From positions 1,240,001 through 1,304,000 of the forward strand of contig NZ_CP096120.1 in assembly GCF_023158935.1 (NCBI RefSeq): a DNA stretch of 64,000 bases. Direction: 5' to 3'. Positions 36,970-45,823 of this stretch are shown piece after piece. A model generated the notes under the pieces. It was not told the origin of the DNA. It did no database searches and saw nothing but the letters and a program-made list of their open reading frames with translations. Position 1 is the first letter of the stretch, and each line of letters starts with the position of its first letter. Both the position numbers and the translations under genes were made by a program. Origin of the DNA: Acinetobacter portensis. Its GTDB lineage: Bacteria; Pseudomonadota; Gammaproteobacteria; Pseudomonadales; Moraxellaceae.

Positions 36970-37699
36970 TAAATTTTCTTGTTGTAACTGCTTAATTGCG
37001 ACAAAACAAATCAAGCCTAATTATCGTCAATTTAAATCTTTACTTATTATTGCTTCAGGTGTTGTGATTGGTTTTCCATTACTTACGGCATTTGCCTTAC
37101 AAACCATTACCGCAGCTAGAGCAATTGTATTTGTTGGAATGTTACCGCTTTCTACAGCATTATTTGCAGTTATTTGTGCCAAAGAAAAACCTAAATTTAT
37201 GTTTTGGCTGTTTGCTATTTTCGGCAGTGCATTCGTTGCAGGATTTATGCTATTTAATGACCAAAAACAGATGTTTGCTATTGGCGATTTATATATGATT
37301 GCTGCCATTTTAATTTGTGGTTTGGGTTATGCAGAAGGTGGAAAACTTTCACGTGAATTGGGTGGCTGGCAAGTGATTTGCTGGGCTTTAACAATCATGT
37401 TACCTATCATGTTTATTCTTTCATTTGTTTATGCACCTAGTAATTATTCAACAATTCAAATTGCACCTATTTTAGGTCTTATTTATGTTGCTTTATTTAG
37501 TACACTTATTGGATTTTTCTTTTGGTACAAAGGCTTAGCAATTGGTGGAATTGCAAAAGTTGGTCAAACTCAATTAATGCAACCCTTTATAGGTATGATT
37601 TTATCTGCGGTAATTCTGCATGAACATATAGATCTCTCTATGATTATCGTAAGTATAGCAGTTGTTATATGTGTCGGTTTAGCTAAGAAATATGCTTAA
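36970..37699 (+). pseudogene. EamA/DMT transporter, 5'-truncated
   Basis: The frame encodes most of a DMT transporter: from KPNYRQFKSLLIIASG through two EamA repeats to AVVICVGLAKKYA. About 60-70 N-terminal residues, normally the first two membrane segments, are missing, and no ATG precedes the conserved part; an in-frame stop lies at 36964. A GTG at 37064 could start only a shorter protein of 211 aa. The 5' end was probably deleted, joining it to the upstream hypothetical gene. Function is likely lost. Confidence 0.75.
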
Positions 37700-37707
37700 A
37701 CTTTCAT

Positions 37708-37741
37708 AACAAACAGGCTTATAAAACTAAGCCTGTTTGTT
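37708..37741. terminator. Bidirectional terminator
   Basis: AACAAACAGGCTTA (37708-37721) and TAAGCCTGTTTGTT (37728-37741) form perfect 14-bp arms between the convergent EamA remnant and the glycosylase gene, overlapping the glycosylase stop codon. Confidence 0.85.
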
Positions 37742-38318
37742 TAAATAACTCATAGTAAGCTTCTGACTTTTTTTCTAATGCTAAGGGATAGGCTCTAGAT
37801 GAAGATGGCATACGATATAATGTTAAAGCTCTACTATTAAAAACACAGGTTGATGATTTGCCAATTAGCGGTTTCAACGTGTCTTCAGGCATAGATAGCA
37901 TTAAAGTATCTGTTGCTTTATCACCTGTAGTGACAATAGAAAAACAATTTGGCATTTCACTTAATAAAGAATGAATATCTGTTGCCGTTTCAATGTGTAA
38001 GAATTTATCGGCGGCATTGGCTTTTAAACGTTTTACTTGATACGCCGTATCAAAAATACCTATTCCTTTATCATTTAGAAATTCTATTATTTTATCTAAA
38101 TGAAAATTCTTATTGGGTAAATCTAAAAAATAATCTTTATCTTGAAAGAAACAAACTCCAAAAATACGCCACATATCATTTTGATAATTCGGATAATAGA
38201 AATCCATTTTCCAACGTGTTTTTGGTGGAGGAAAACTGCCTAACATAAGCAGTTTCCCATTTTTTGGCAAAAATGGCGCTAAAGGATGCGTTTCAATTTC
38301 AAAATCAATATTCTGCAT
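37719..38318 (-). CDS. Uracil-DNA glycosylase superfamily protein (Mug/deoxyinosine type)
   Basis: 199-aa protein with the N-terminal motif LMLGSFPPP followed by FYYPNYQNDMWRIFG, characteristic of Mug-like and DNA-deoxyinosine glycosylases that remove damaged bases (uracil, hypoxanthine) in base excision repair. The C-terminal PSSSRAYPLALEKK corresponds to the P-S-S-R loop that inserts into DNA. Likely a cytoplasmic DNA repair enzyme; base preference is uncertain. Confidence 0.8.
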   Translation of the reverse strand: MQNIDFEIETHPLAPFLPKNGKLLMLGSFPPPKTRWKMDFYYPNYQNDMWRIFGVCFFQDKDYFLDLPNKNFHLDKIIEFLNDKGIGIFDTAYQVKRLKANAADKFLHIETATDIHSLLSEMPNCFSIVTTGDKATDTLMLSMPEDTLKPLIGKSSTCVFNSRALTLYRMPSSSRAYPLALEKKSEAYYELFKQTGLVL

Positions 38319-38356
38319 TTTATGAAATTATTGTCTTAAATAAGCTTAGCCCTATA

Positions 38357-39067
38357 TTAAAAACTTTTACGAACTTTATCTGCGACTTCTTTTGCCCAAA
38401 TTTGATAAATTTCTTTACTTGGATGAAAGCCATCATATGCCATGGGCAAGTTTAGATGTTGATATCTAACAATATCGTATTCAATCCAGTCTAAATTAGA
38501 TGTTTTTTCTACAAATTTTGAAAGCGCTTCATTCATTTTTTTTGAATATTGACCAAATAACCAGCCTAGTGGATTAGGTAAAGCTGGAAATAAGTTCATT
38601 GGCGGCACACCTGCTGCAATTATTAAACTTGGTTGAAATTTATTTTGAATAAGTTTGTATAATTTTTCTTGTTTTTTAATCCACACATCAGCAGACATTA
38701 ACTTAGTCACATCATTCACACCTACAGATGTCAGCACAATATCATATTGTTGATTTGGTAATTCTTCTGTTGCACGAATAATTTGTGATGTTCCATCGCC
38801 CGATTTTGCATGAAGTTTCCATGTAATTTCATAATCATTTTGAAGCTCGGACAGTACTCCACCAAGTAAAGCATCTTCTTGAACTTCAACGCCAACACCT
38901 GCCGCAGCAGAATCTCCTAAAATTAGAATAGAAAGCTTCTTACCTTGACCTTTAGTTCCATCACGCAAACCTTCAGGCTCAGGTAATCTAGGTGTGTTTT
39001 TCTTTACTTTTTTACCTTGAATAATAAGAGCAGGAATTAAAGCAATAGTCGCAGCTTTTAAAAACAT
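38357..39067 (-). CDS. SGNH/GDSL-family esterase, membrane-anchored
   Basis: 236 aa. Block I LILGDSAAAGVGVE gives the catalytic Ser, block III VGVNDV the oxyanion Asn, and block V YDGFHPS the Asp-x-x-His pair near the C-terminus. The hydrophobic start (FLKAATIALIPALIIQG) is a signal anchor, so it acts at or outside the inner membrane. Similar to TesA-like lipases/acylesterases. Substrate unknown. Gene stands alone. Confidence 0.82.
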   Translation of the reverse strand: MFLKAATIALIPALIIQGKKVKKNTPRLPEPEGLRDGTKGQGKKLSILILGDSAAAGVGVEVQEDALLGGVLSELQNDYEITWKLHAKSGDGTSQIIRATEELPNQQYDIVLTSVGVNDVTKLMSADVWIKKQEKLYKLIQNKFQPSLIIAAGVPPMNLFPALPNPLGWLFGQYSKKMNEALSKFVEKTSNLDWIEYDIVRYQHLNLPMAYDGFHPSKEIYQIWAKEVADKVRKSF

Positions 39068-39207
39068 AATGAGATCTTTGCCTAAGTTTTTATAGCTAAA
39101 ATTGTATGCTGAAATGAAATTTTCAACATTGACTAAACTGCCAATATCTTAGAATAAATAATTGATTATTCTTATGCATTTTTGAAAAATTGTATGATTT
39201 AAAAATT

Positions 39208-39235
39208 AAAAACCCCGCTATAAAGCAGGATTTTT
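39208..39235 (-). terminator. Terminator of the desaturase gene
   Basis: AAAAACCCCGCT (39208-39219) and AGCAGGATTTTT (39224-39235) pair with two wobbles; T runs on the minus strand. Confidence 0.7.
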
Positions 39236-39264
39236 ACTTGATAAATACTGTTATTTTATAAATT

Positions 39265-40311
39265 TTAGTTCCAACGATTCACACGCTTAAAAGTGCCAAT
39301 ATCATTAAAGCGCACACCAACTTCTCTCATCACTTTATGTGCTGTTTTAGATGTCATTTGACGCACATAAAACGGTTCTTTTACAACAAAATGGTGAATT
39401 GCATGCGTAGAACCAAAATTGCAGCAAAATAATTGAAATGGCATTAACCACCAAGGGTTCAACACTTGAGTTTGCTTAATGACATCACGCGGGTCAATAT
39501 CGCCATAATAATGCATATTTGAACTAATAAATTGCAGACTAAATGAGCGAATAAAATTTGGAATAACCCAAACAACAGCCAAGAAGTTAATAACAGGCAT
39601 TGCTTTAACTAAACCTGTAGACCATGTAATAGATTGACCTAAAAGTGGTGCAATGCCATTAGCTACGTGATAAATCACAAAAATATACCACAAGCCATAA
39701 TAAATAAAGCTTAAAGGGAAAAATCCTGTTAGCTGAGAAATTAATGCAGATTTACGTTCATTTTCAGGTTGTTTTTCAATAAACAACTTAATCATTTTAT
39801 ACATTTGAAATGGACGCAAATAAACAGTCATTAATTGGTCACTAATAACTAAAATACGTTTAATCCCCCATGGCATGCCATTACTAATGCCACGTTCTTC
39901 TAAGTCGTACTCTGAACCTGAATATTTATGATGATTCAAATGTAAAATTCTACGTGCCCACGGACTAATTGTATTTGGGCGTGCAAGCCATACCAAAGCC
40001 AACATTAAATGATGTGCCCATGGCTTTTTCTTAAAATACATATAATGAATTAAATCATGTTCTAATTCATGTGTTAAAGATGCGAAAATTGCGATTAAAG
40101 GAATACATGCCCATACAGGTAAAATATCGTAAGCATATCCAAGAGCACATAAAATCATACCTGTAAGCGCAACAAATAAGATGCTTGCACCAATAAAATT
40201 TTGATGTTTAAGAATAGGAAAACGCTGACGTAAATCGTCTCCTGCTTGAGTCACAACAGATCGGACTTTTGAAATTTTTTGTTGATCTGTCATTTCTGAA
40301 GAAAAAGACAT
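39265..40311 (-). CDS. Membrane fatty acid desaturase
   Basis: 348 aa from ATG 40311 (a start nine codons upstream is possible; AAGG precedes 40311). Di-iron histidine boxes are visible as HELEHDLIH, HLNHHKYSG and HAIHHFVV, with four or so membrane segments between. Enzymes of this type insert a double bond into fatty acyl chains, or hydroxylate them, in the inner membrane using a ferredoxin- or rubredoxin-linked electron supply. No electron-transfer partner is adjacent. Position of the double bond unknown. Confidence 0.85.
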   Translation of the reverse strand: MSFSSEMTDQQKISKVRSVVTQAGDDLRQRFPILKHQNFIGASILFVALTGMILCALGYAYDILPVWACIPLIAIFASLTHELEHDLIHYMYFKKKPWAHHLMLALVWLARPNTISPWARRILHLNHHKYSGSEYDLEERGISNGMPWGIKRILVISDQLMTVYLRPFQMYKMIKLFIEKQPENERKSALISQLTGFFPLSFIYYGLWYIFVIYHVANGIAPLLGQSITWSTGLVKAMPVINFLAVVWVIPNFIRSFSLQFISSNMHYYGDIDPRDVIKQTQVLNPWWLMPFQLFCCNFGSTHAIHHFVVKEPFYVRQMTSKTAHKVMREVGVRFNDIGTFKRVNRWN

Positions 40312-40585
40312 ATGGGTGAACCTTAAATTAATGAACAATTGTACATTAAAGTATTTTAATAAAAATGGAACTTCTTTTAATCAAAACAGCATTCATTTGA
40401 TTATCTTTTCATCATATTGATTTTAAATTAGTTTATTTACTCTAAATTTTAATTTTTAGTAAATTTAAATCTTTTAGTTGTGAGTTCTTGTGTGAATTGT
40501 GATGCAAATAATTTCAATAACTGTAATACATTTTCAATAGAGCCTAAAATTTATATAAATGAAAAAATTGGTATAAAGGCACAAT

Positions 40586-41761
40586 ATGACATATAAAAAA
40601 AATGTCCCTCTCTGGTTTTTAGCAATATTAACGCTGAGTGGTACATTAGCAATGCATATTTTTGTGCCTGTTTTACCCTTAGTTGGTCAATATTTTCATG
40701 CAGATCTTCATCAAGTACAGCTCACTTTAAGTATTTATATTTTAGGTCTTGCACTCGGGCAACTTATTTATGGGCCTGTAGCAGACACAATTGGTCGTAG
40801 ACCTGTCCTTATTTTTGGCATGATTTTATATACCTTAGCGAGTTTAGGTGCAATTTTTGCCACCAACTTATATATGCTTATTATTATGCGTTTTTTACAA
40901 GCATTAGGTGGATGCACAGGACTTCTATTGGGTAGAACAATTGTTAGAGATACATCTACAGGTATAGAAACCACAAAACGTTTATCTTTAATGAATATGA
41001 TGGTGATGTTTGGTCCAGGTTTAGCACCAATTTTAGGTGGATTTCTTGCATCTATTTTAGGTTGGAAAAGTATTTTTGTGCTTTTATCTATACTTGGCTT
41101 AGTAAATTTAATTTTAGTTTGTATTTTTGTTCAGGACACACCACAGAAAAATAGCAATAAATCCTCTATTAGAAAGGTCTTTATTGATTATCGTAAACTA
41201 GTTATTTCCCCTAAATTTTTAGGTTATACCTTAGGTGGAAGTTTAGCGACTACAGCTTTTTACGGTTTTTTAGGTGTATCTTCGTATATTGTTTTGCACC
41301 AGTTACATGGCACTATTCATGATGTAGGTGTGTATTTAGCATTGATTATGGTTGGTATTTGGTTAGGTACTTTCACCTCAACTCGGCTCGTTTCACGCAT
41401 TACTTTAAATAAAATGATTTTTTTAGGAAGTAGTTTTAGTCTATTTTTTGCTTTTTTATTATTTATTTTTACATTTGTAGATTACTTAACGCCGTATAGC
41501 ATTATGGTTCCAGTTATTGGTTTTTGTTTTGGTGTGGGTTTAACTTCTACCGCAGCGCTAACAAATGCTTTAAATGTAAACCCTCAAATTGCAGGTTCAG
41601 CATCGGGTTTATATGGCTTTACACAAATGGCAGTTGGTGCAATTTGTACTTCTTTAAGTGCTATCGGTAATAATCCTGCATTTTCAGCAGCGTTAATTTT
41701 ACTTATAGCTAGTATTATTTCTACAATTTGTTTTTTAATTTCCAAATATACGGAAGCTTAA
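40586..41761 (+). CDS. MFS multidrug transporter, Bcr/CflA type
   Basis: 391-aa inner-membrane protein with 12 hydrophobic segments. Motif A GPVADTIGRRPVL (near 65) and motif C FGPGLAPILGG (near 142) identify a drug:proton antiporter of the Bcr/CflA group. Probable export of small toxic compounds; substrate not predictable. Monocistronic with a short terminator. Confidence 0.85.
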   Translation: MTYKKNVPLWFLAILTLSGTLAMHIFVPVLPLVGQYFHADLHQVQLTLSIYILGLALGQLIYGPVADTIGRRPVLIFGMILYTLASLGAIFATNLYMLIIMRFLQALGGCTGLLLGRTIVRDTSTGIETTKRLSLMNMMVMFGPGLAPILGGFLASILGWKSIFVLLSILGLVNLILVCIFVQDTPQKNSNKSSIRKVFIDYRKLVISPKFLGYTLGGSLATTAFYGFLGVSSYIVLHQLHGTIHDVGVYLALIMVGIWLGTFTSTRLVSRITLNKMIFLGSSFSLFFAFLLFIFTFVDYLTPYSIMVPVIGFCFGVGLTSTAALTNALNVNPQIAGSASGLYGFTQMAVGAICTSLSAIGNNPAFSAALILLIASIISTICFLISKYTEA

Positions 41762-41783
41762 AAAGAGGCTTTCGCCCCTTTTA
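41761..41783 (+). terminator. Terminator of the MFS gene
   Basis: AAAAGAGGC and GCCCCTTTT pair around a short TTTC loop; T-rich end. Confidence 0.7.
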
Positions 41784-41815
41784 TCTCATATTTAAAATTT
41801 TCAACTGATTAAAAT

Positions 41816-42559
41816 TTAACTTAATTTATTCACTAGCTTTAATGGTAATACTTTCATTGCCAGCCCAATAGGCAACCATGGCCATTTCGGAACATATGCT
41901 TTAATGGGTTCTTTTTCTATTTCTAAGGCAAGTAAACGTGAACCTGTTTTTTCATCCACTTCAAAAGGCAACTTTTTAGCACCTTCATTAATTTCTGTTC
42001 GAATATAACCAGGGAAAATAGTCGTCACTTTAATAGCTGTATTTAAAAATTCTGCGCGAATGCCTTCTGCTAGAGCAGCTATCCCTGCTTTACTCGCCCC
42101 ATAAGCTGTTAAATGTTTTGGCATTCCACGAATTGCACTCATAGATGAAATAACAACTAAATGCCCAGTTTTTTGTGCACGGAAAATTTCAATAGCAGCT
42201 TCACATTGTGCAAGTGCAGAAATAAAATTGGTTTCAACAGTCGCACGGTTAATGTCAAAATGACCTTTACCAATCCTACGACCATCTCCAATACCCGCAT
42301 TTACAATAACACGATCAATATGTCCAAGTTCTTGTTTAAAAGCCTGGAACACTTCAAAAACTTGATCATAATTCGTCACATCTAAAACTTTCGTTGCAAC
42401 TTGAATGCCAAATTGAGTTTCTAATTCTTGTTTTAATGCATCTAAACGCTCTAAACGTCGTGCACAAATGGCTAAGTTATATCCTTTTTTTGCAAATTCG
42501 CGTGCCATTCCTGCACCAATTCCTGAACTTGCGCCTGTTATTAAAATTGTTTTTGTCAT
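41816..42559 (-). CDS. Short-chain dehydrogenase/reductase
   Basis: 247-aa SDR: TGASSGIGAGMA (8-19), NAGIGDG near 90, catalytic Ser in VVISSMS and YGASK for Tyr/Lys. R34-R35 after the second strand (CARRLERLD) suggests NADP(H). It is the last gene of the four-gene acyl-CoA operon and could oxidise or reduce a hydroxyacyl/ketoacyl intermediate. Exact substrate unknown. Confidence 0.85.
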   Translation of the reverse strand: MTKTILITGASSGIGAGMAREFAKKGYNLAICARRLERLDALKQELETQFGIQVATKVLDVTNYDQVFEVFQAFKQELGHIDRVIVNAGIGDGRRIGKGHFDINRATVETNFISALAQCEAAIEIFRAQKTGHLVVISSMSAIRGMPKHLTAYGASKAGIAALAEGIRAEFLNTAIKVTTIFPGYIRTEINEGAKKLPFEVDEKTGSRLLALEIEKEPIKAYVPKWPWLPIGLAMKVLPLKLVNKLS

Positions 42560-42585
42560 GGCAATCTTTTATCCCTCTATCTTTA

Positions 42586-43281
42586 TTACACCCAAGTGAG
42601 TAGTTGAGCATCTACAGTTTTTAAATATTGATGTTCATTTAAACTTAAAAGTTGGGGTTCATTACCAACCAAACGTAGCGTTGTAATGCTTGTATTCGCA
42701 ATTGCCCATGTGAGCGCAAACGTTTTTTCTACAGATAATCCCAATAAATTGCCGATTAAAGTAGAAATAACGCCACCTGAAGTATAAACCACAGCATATC
42801 TTGGCTTTTGTTCCATTAATTCATTGCATAGTTGTTGAAATGCACCACCCACTCTATTTTGAAACTCAATCCAAGATTCATCATAATCGTGATGTTCATT
42901 TCCCGTCCAACGCTTCACGGCATGACCAAAAACTTCAGATAAAAATTTATGAGAATCTCCCGAAGTTGCAAAACTCTGTTTTAAAACTTCAGGATTTGAA
43001 AAATTTGCATCATATTTTTCAAAAACTTGCTGATGATTAAACTCATTCCATGCACTATTTATTTCAATATCTGCTGCTGAAAAGTATTCATCTAAAGAAA
43101 TTCTTGCAGTTTGTAGGTGTCTTTGCATCGAACCAGAAACCACATAAGGCTCTTCTTTAAGTATTTTATCTAAATATTGACCCAGCACTTTTGCTTGCAT
43201 TTCTCCATTTGGAGAAAGTTTGTCGTAGTTTTCTGTACCAAAAGAGGCTTGCCCGTGGCGAATAAGGTAAATTGTCGTCAT
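42586..43281 (-). CDS. Histidine phosphatase (phosphoglycerate mutase-like)
   Basis: 231 aa. The catalytic RHGQAS lies at residues 8-13 and the second His in the VVYTSGGVIS region is replaced in the usual spot by Ser-Gly-Gly, so the acid-phosphatase mechanism should be checked. The start overlaps the stop of the upstream kinase-like gene by four bases (ATGA), which means tight coupling. In this setting it may remove phosphate from a phosphorylated acyl intermediate. That role is inference. Confidence 0.8.
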   Translation of the reverse strand: MTTIYLIRHGQASFGTENYDKLSPNGEMQAKVLGQYLDKILKEEPYVVSGSMQRHLQTARISLDEYFSAADIEINSAWNEFNHQQVFEKYDANFSNPEVLKQSFATSGDSHKFLSEVFGHAVKRWTGNEHHDYDESWIEFQNRVGGAFQQLCNELMEQKPRYAVVYTSGGVISTLIGNLLGLSVEKTFALTWAIANTSITTLRLVGNEPQLLSLNEHQYLKTVDAQLLTWV

Positions 43282-44399
43282 TTAGGCATCAACTCTTTAA
43301 ATTTAGCGATATATTTTTGTGCAATATCATTGGCTTCAATTTTCTGTAAACCAATCAGTTTTAATGCGCGAATATGTAAGGCATGAATAACAATCCAAAA
43401 ATCTTTAAATGCAGGATTGTTGGTTTGCTTATGGTAATAGCGATAATAAATTTGTTGTGCAATCACAGCTAAGCGGAATATCCCGAACACTTCATAAAAT
43501 GTCCAATTATCAGTTTTTAAACCTGTTTTATTTAAATAATATTCAACAACCTCAGTGCGTGTGAACATCCCTTTTAAATGCGTTGGCTGTCTGCGTGTTG
43601 CTTTAAAAATCGCATTGTCAGATTCTTCAACCCAATATGCCAAAGATGAGCCTAAATCCATCAGTGGATCGCCCAACGTTGCCATTTCCCAGTCTAAAAC
43701 ACCAATAATCTTTGATGGATTTTTAGGATCTAAAATAACATTATCAAAACGCCAATCGTTATGAATCACACAAGTTTTTGAATCACTTGGAACATGATCC
43801 TTCAACCATTGGCGAACATATTTAAACGATGGAACATTTAATGTTTTGGCTTTTTCATAGCGACTATCCCAACCATCAACTTGACGTTGGCAATATCCAT
43901 CACCTTTACCTAATTTTTCAAAGTCTGTTCCTTCATAAGGAACTTGGTGCAATTCAATTAATTTGTCGATGAAATTAGTGCAAAGTTCTCGAGTTTGTTG
44001 CTCATTAAAATTAATTTCTTTGGGTAAATTTGCACGAGGAATAATGCCTTCAATGCGTTTCATAACATAAAAGTCGCAATCTATGACAGATTCATCCTGA
44101 CAAAGTAAAACCATTTCGGGTACGACAGGATAATATTCTGCAAGCGCGCGCTGTACATGATATTCACGTGACATATCATGTGCTGATTTTGCCTTAGTTC
44201 CTTTCGGTGGTCGACGTAGAATTAAATCGGCATTTTCATATTTTAGGCGATATGTCCAATTGGAAGCACCACCTGAATATTGAGTAACTTCTACCGGACC
44301 TGAAATATCCTCACCATGTTCAATTAACCAATTACCTACTGCGCGAATATCTAACTCTTCACCAGTACGTACATGTCCAGCCACATCAATTACCGACAT
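43278..44399 (-). CDS. APH-like phosphotransferase of the ACAD10/11 group
   Basis: 373 aa. Protein-kinase-like fold with the catalytic loop VIHNDWRFDNVI (His-x-Asp...Asn) and the metal-binding GVLDWEMATLGDP. Nucleotide-binding start SNWTYRLKY and LILRRPPKG. It matches the kinase domain found fused to acyl-CoA dehydrogenase in ACAD10/11 and the separate LvaA of levulinate catabolism, which phosphorylate 4-hydroxyacyl-CoAs. The acyl-CoA dehydrogenase is encoded immediately upstream, so the two likely act in sequence. Confidence 0.85.
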   Translation of the reverse strand: MSVIDVAGHVRTGEELDIRAVGNWLIEHGEDISGPVEVTQYSGGASNWTYRLKYENADLILRRPPKGTKAKSAHDMSREYHVQRALAEYYPVVPEMVLLCQDESVIDCDFYVMKRIEGIIPRANLPKEINFNEQQTRELCTNFIDKLIELHQVPYEGTDFEKLGKGDGYCQRQVDGWDSRYEKAKTLNVPSFKYVRQWLKDHVPSDSKTCVIHNDWRFDNVILDPKNPSKIIGVLDWEMATLGDPLMDLGSSLAYWVEESDNAIFKATRRQPTHLKGMFTRTEVVEYYLNKTGLKTDNWTFYEVFGIFRLAVIAQQIYYRYYHKQTNNPAFKDFWIVIHALHIRALKLIGLQKIEANDIAQKYIAKFKELMPK

Positions 44400-44507
44400 C
44401 TTTAATTCCCAATACCCTAAAAATTAAATTCTTTTAATCTTACTACGCTTTGTTATAGCATGATTTTTACTTGAAAGTCCGTCTCAAAATATACTATTTA
44501 TCACGTA

Positions 44508-45749
44508 TTATTTTTTAGAACGTGTGCTATATCCGCGCTTTGCGAGTTCAAGTTTTGAAATCATGCCTTTGTGCACTTCATCTGGACCATCGGCTAAACG
44601 TAAAGATCTGGCTTGAGCAAAAAAACCTGTAAGAGGCGTATCTTGCGAAACCCCCATACCGCCGTGAATTTGCATTGCCATATCGACAACTTTTTCTAAA
44701 ACACTTGGTGCAACCACTTTAATGGCTGAAATTTCAGTAAGTGCAGCCATATTGCCTAAAGTATCCATTTTATAAGCAGCATATAAAGTTAAAAGACGCG
44801 CTTGATCAATAGCAACACGGGCTTCAGCAACACGTTCTAAGTTACCACCAAGTTTTAAAATTTCTTTGCCAAAAGCTGTGCGATTCATTCCTCGATCAAT
44901 CATCAATTCAAGTGATTTTTCAGCAGCACCAATACAACGCATACAATGATGAATACGACCAGGTCCTAAACGTCCTTGAGCAATTTCAAAGCCTTGTCCT
45001 GCACCACCAATAAAGTTTTCTATAGGCACACGCACATGATCAAAACTCACTTCGCCGTGCCCATGCGGTGCATCATAATCTCCAAAAACAGGAAGCATAC
45101 GTTCAATAGTTACACCTTTCGTATTGATAGGAACTAAAACCATTGAATGTTGATGATGGCGGTCTTTGCTTGTATCTGGTGTATGCGCCATGAAAATAAT
45201 AACTTTTGCATTGGGATCTCCTAAACCTGAAGACCACCATTTGCGACCATTCAATACAATTTCATTGCCTTCAATAACAGCCGTTGCTTGCATATTTGTT
45301 GCATCACTTGAAGCAACAGCAGGTTCTGTCATACAAAACACAGAACGAATTTCACCTGCCAAAAGTGGTTTTAACCATTGTTCTTTTTGTGTTTCTGAAC
45401 CATAACGCCAAAGCACTTCCATATTTCCACTATCTGGCGCATTACAATTAAATACGATTGGTGCAAGTAAACTGCGACCCGAAATTTCGGCAATATGTGC
45501 ATACTCTTGAACAGATAAACCTTGTCCTAATTCTGCGCAAGGTAAAAACATATTCCATAAATTTTGTTGTTTGGCTTTATTTTTTAACGTTTCGAGTTGT
45601 GCTGGCCATTGCCATTTTGTCCAATCCCCACCTAAATTTTGGCTATGAACTTCACGCCAAAACTCGGTTTCAATCGGTTCAATTTCATCTTTTATAAATT
45701 TTTTTGTTCTTTCTAAATAGTCTTTTGCGCGTGCCGAAAGTTCAAACAT
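44508..45749 (-). CDS. Acyl-CoA dehydrogenase (ACAD11-like)
   Basis: 413-aa FAD enzyme. Visible are the flavin-binding CMTEPAVASSDATN and NGRKWWSSG, the RIHHCMRCIGAAEK helix and the C-terminal QIHGGMGVSQDTPL. The GPGRIHHCMR version is typical of the ACAD10/11 subgroup. Paired with the downstream kinase it probably converts a phosphorylated 4-hydroxyacyl-CoA to an enoyl-CoA that can enter beta-oxidation. First gene of the operon; a LysR gene is divergent 74 bp away. Confidence 0.87.
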   Translation of the reverse strand: MFELSARAKDYLERTKKFIKDEIEPIETEFWREVHSQNLGGDWTKWQWPAQLETLKNKAKQQNLWNMFLPCAELGQGLSVQEYAHIAEISGRSLLAPIVFNCNAPDSGNMEVLWRYGSETQKEQWLKPLLAGEIRSVFCMTEPAVASSDATNMQATAVIEGNEIVLNGRKWWSSGLGDPNAKVIIFMAHTPDTSKDRHHQHSMVLVPINTKGVTIERMLPVFGDYDAPHGHGEVSFDHVRVPIENFIGGAGQGFEIAQGRLGPGRIHHCMRCIGAAEKSLELMIDRGMNRTAFGKEILKLGGNLERVAEARVAIDQARLLTLYAAYKMDTLGNMAALTEISAIKVVAPSVLEKVVDMAMQIHGGMGVSQDTPLTGFFAQARSLRLADGPDEVHKGMISKLELAKRGYSTRSKK

Positions 45750-45823
45750 TGCAGCATCCTTTTAAATATGTAATTTAAATCCTTTACATACATTAGCGTG
45801 AAAATTACTATGAATAAAATGAT

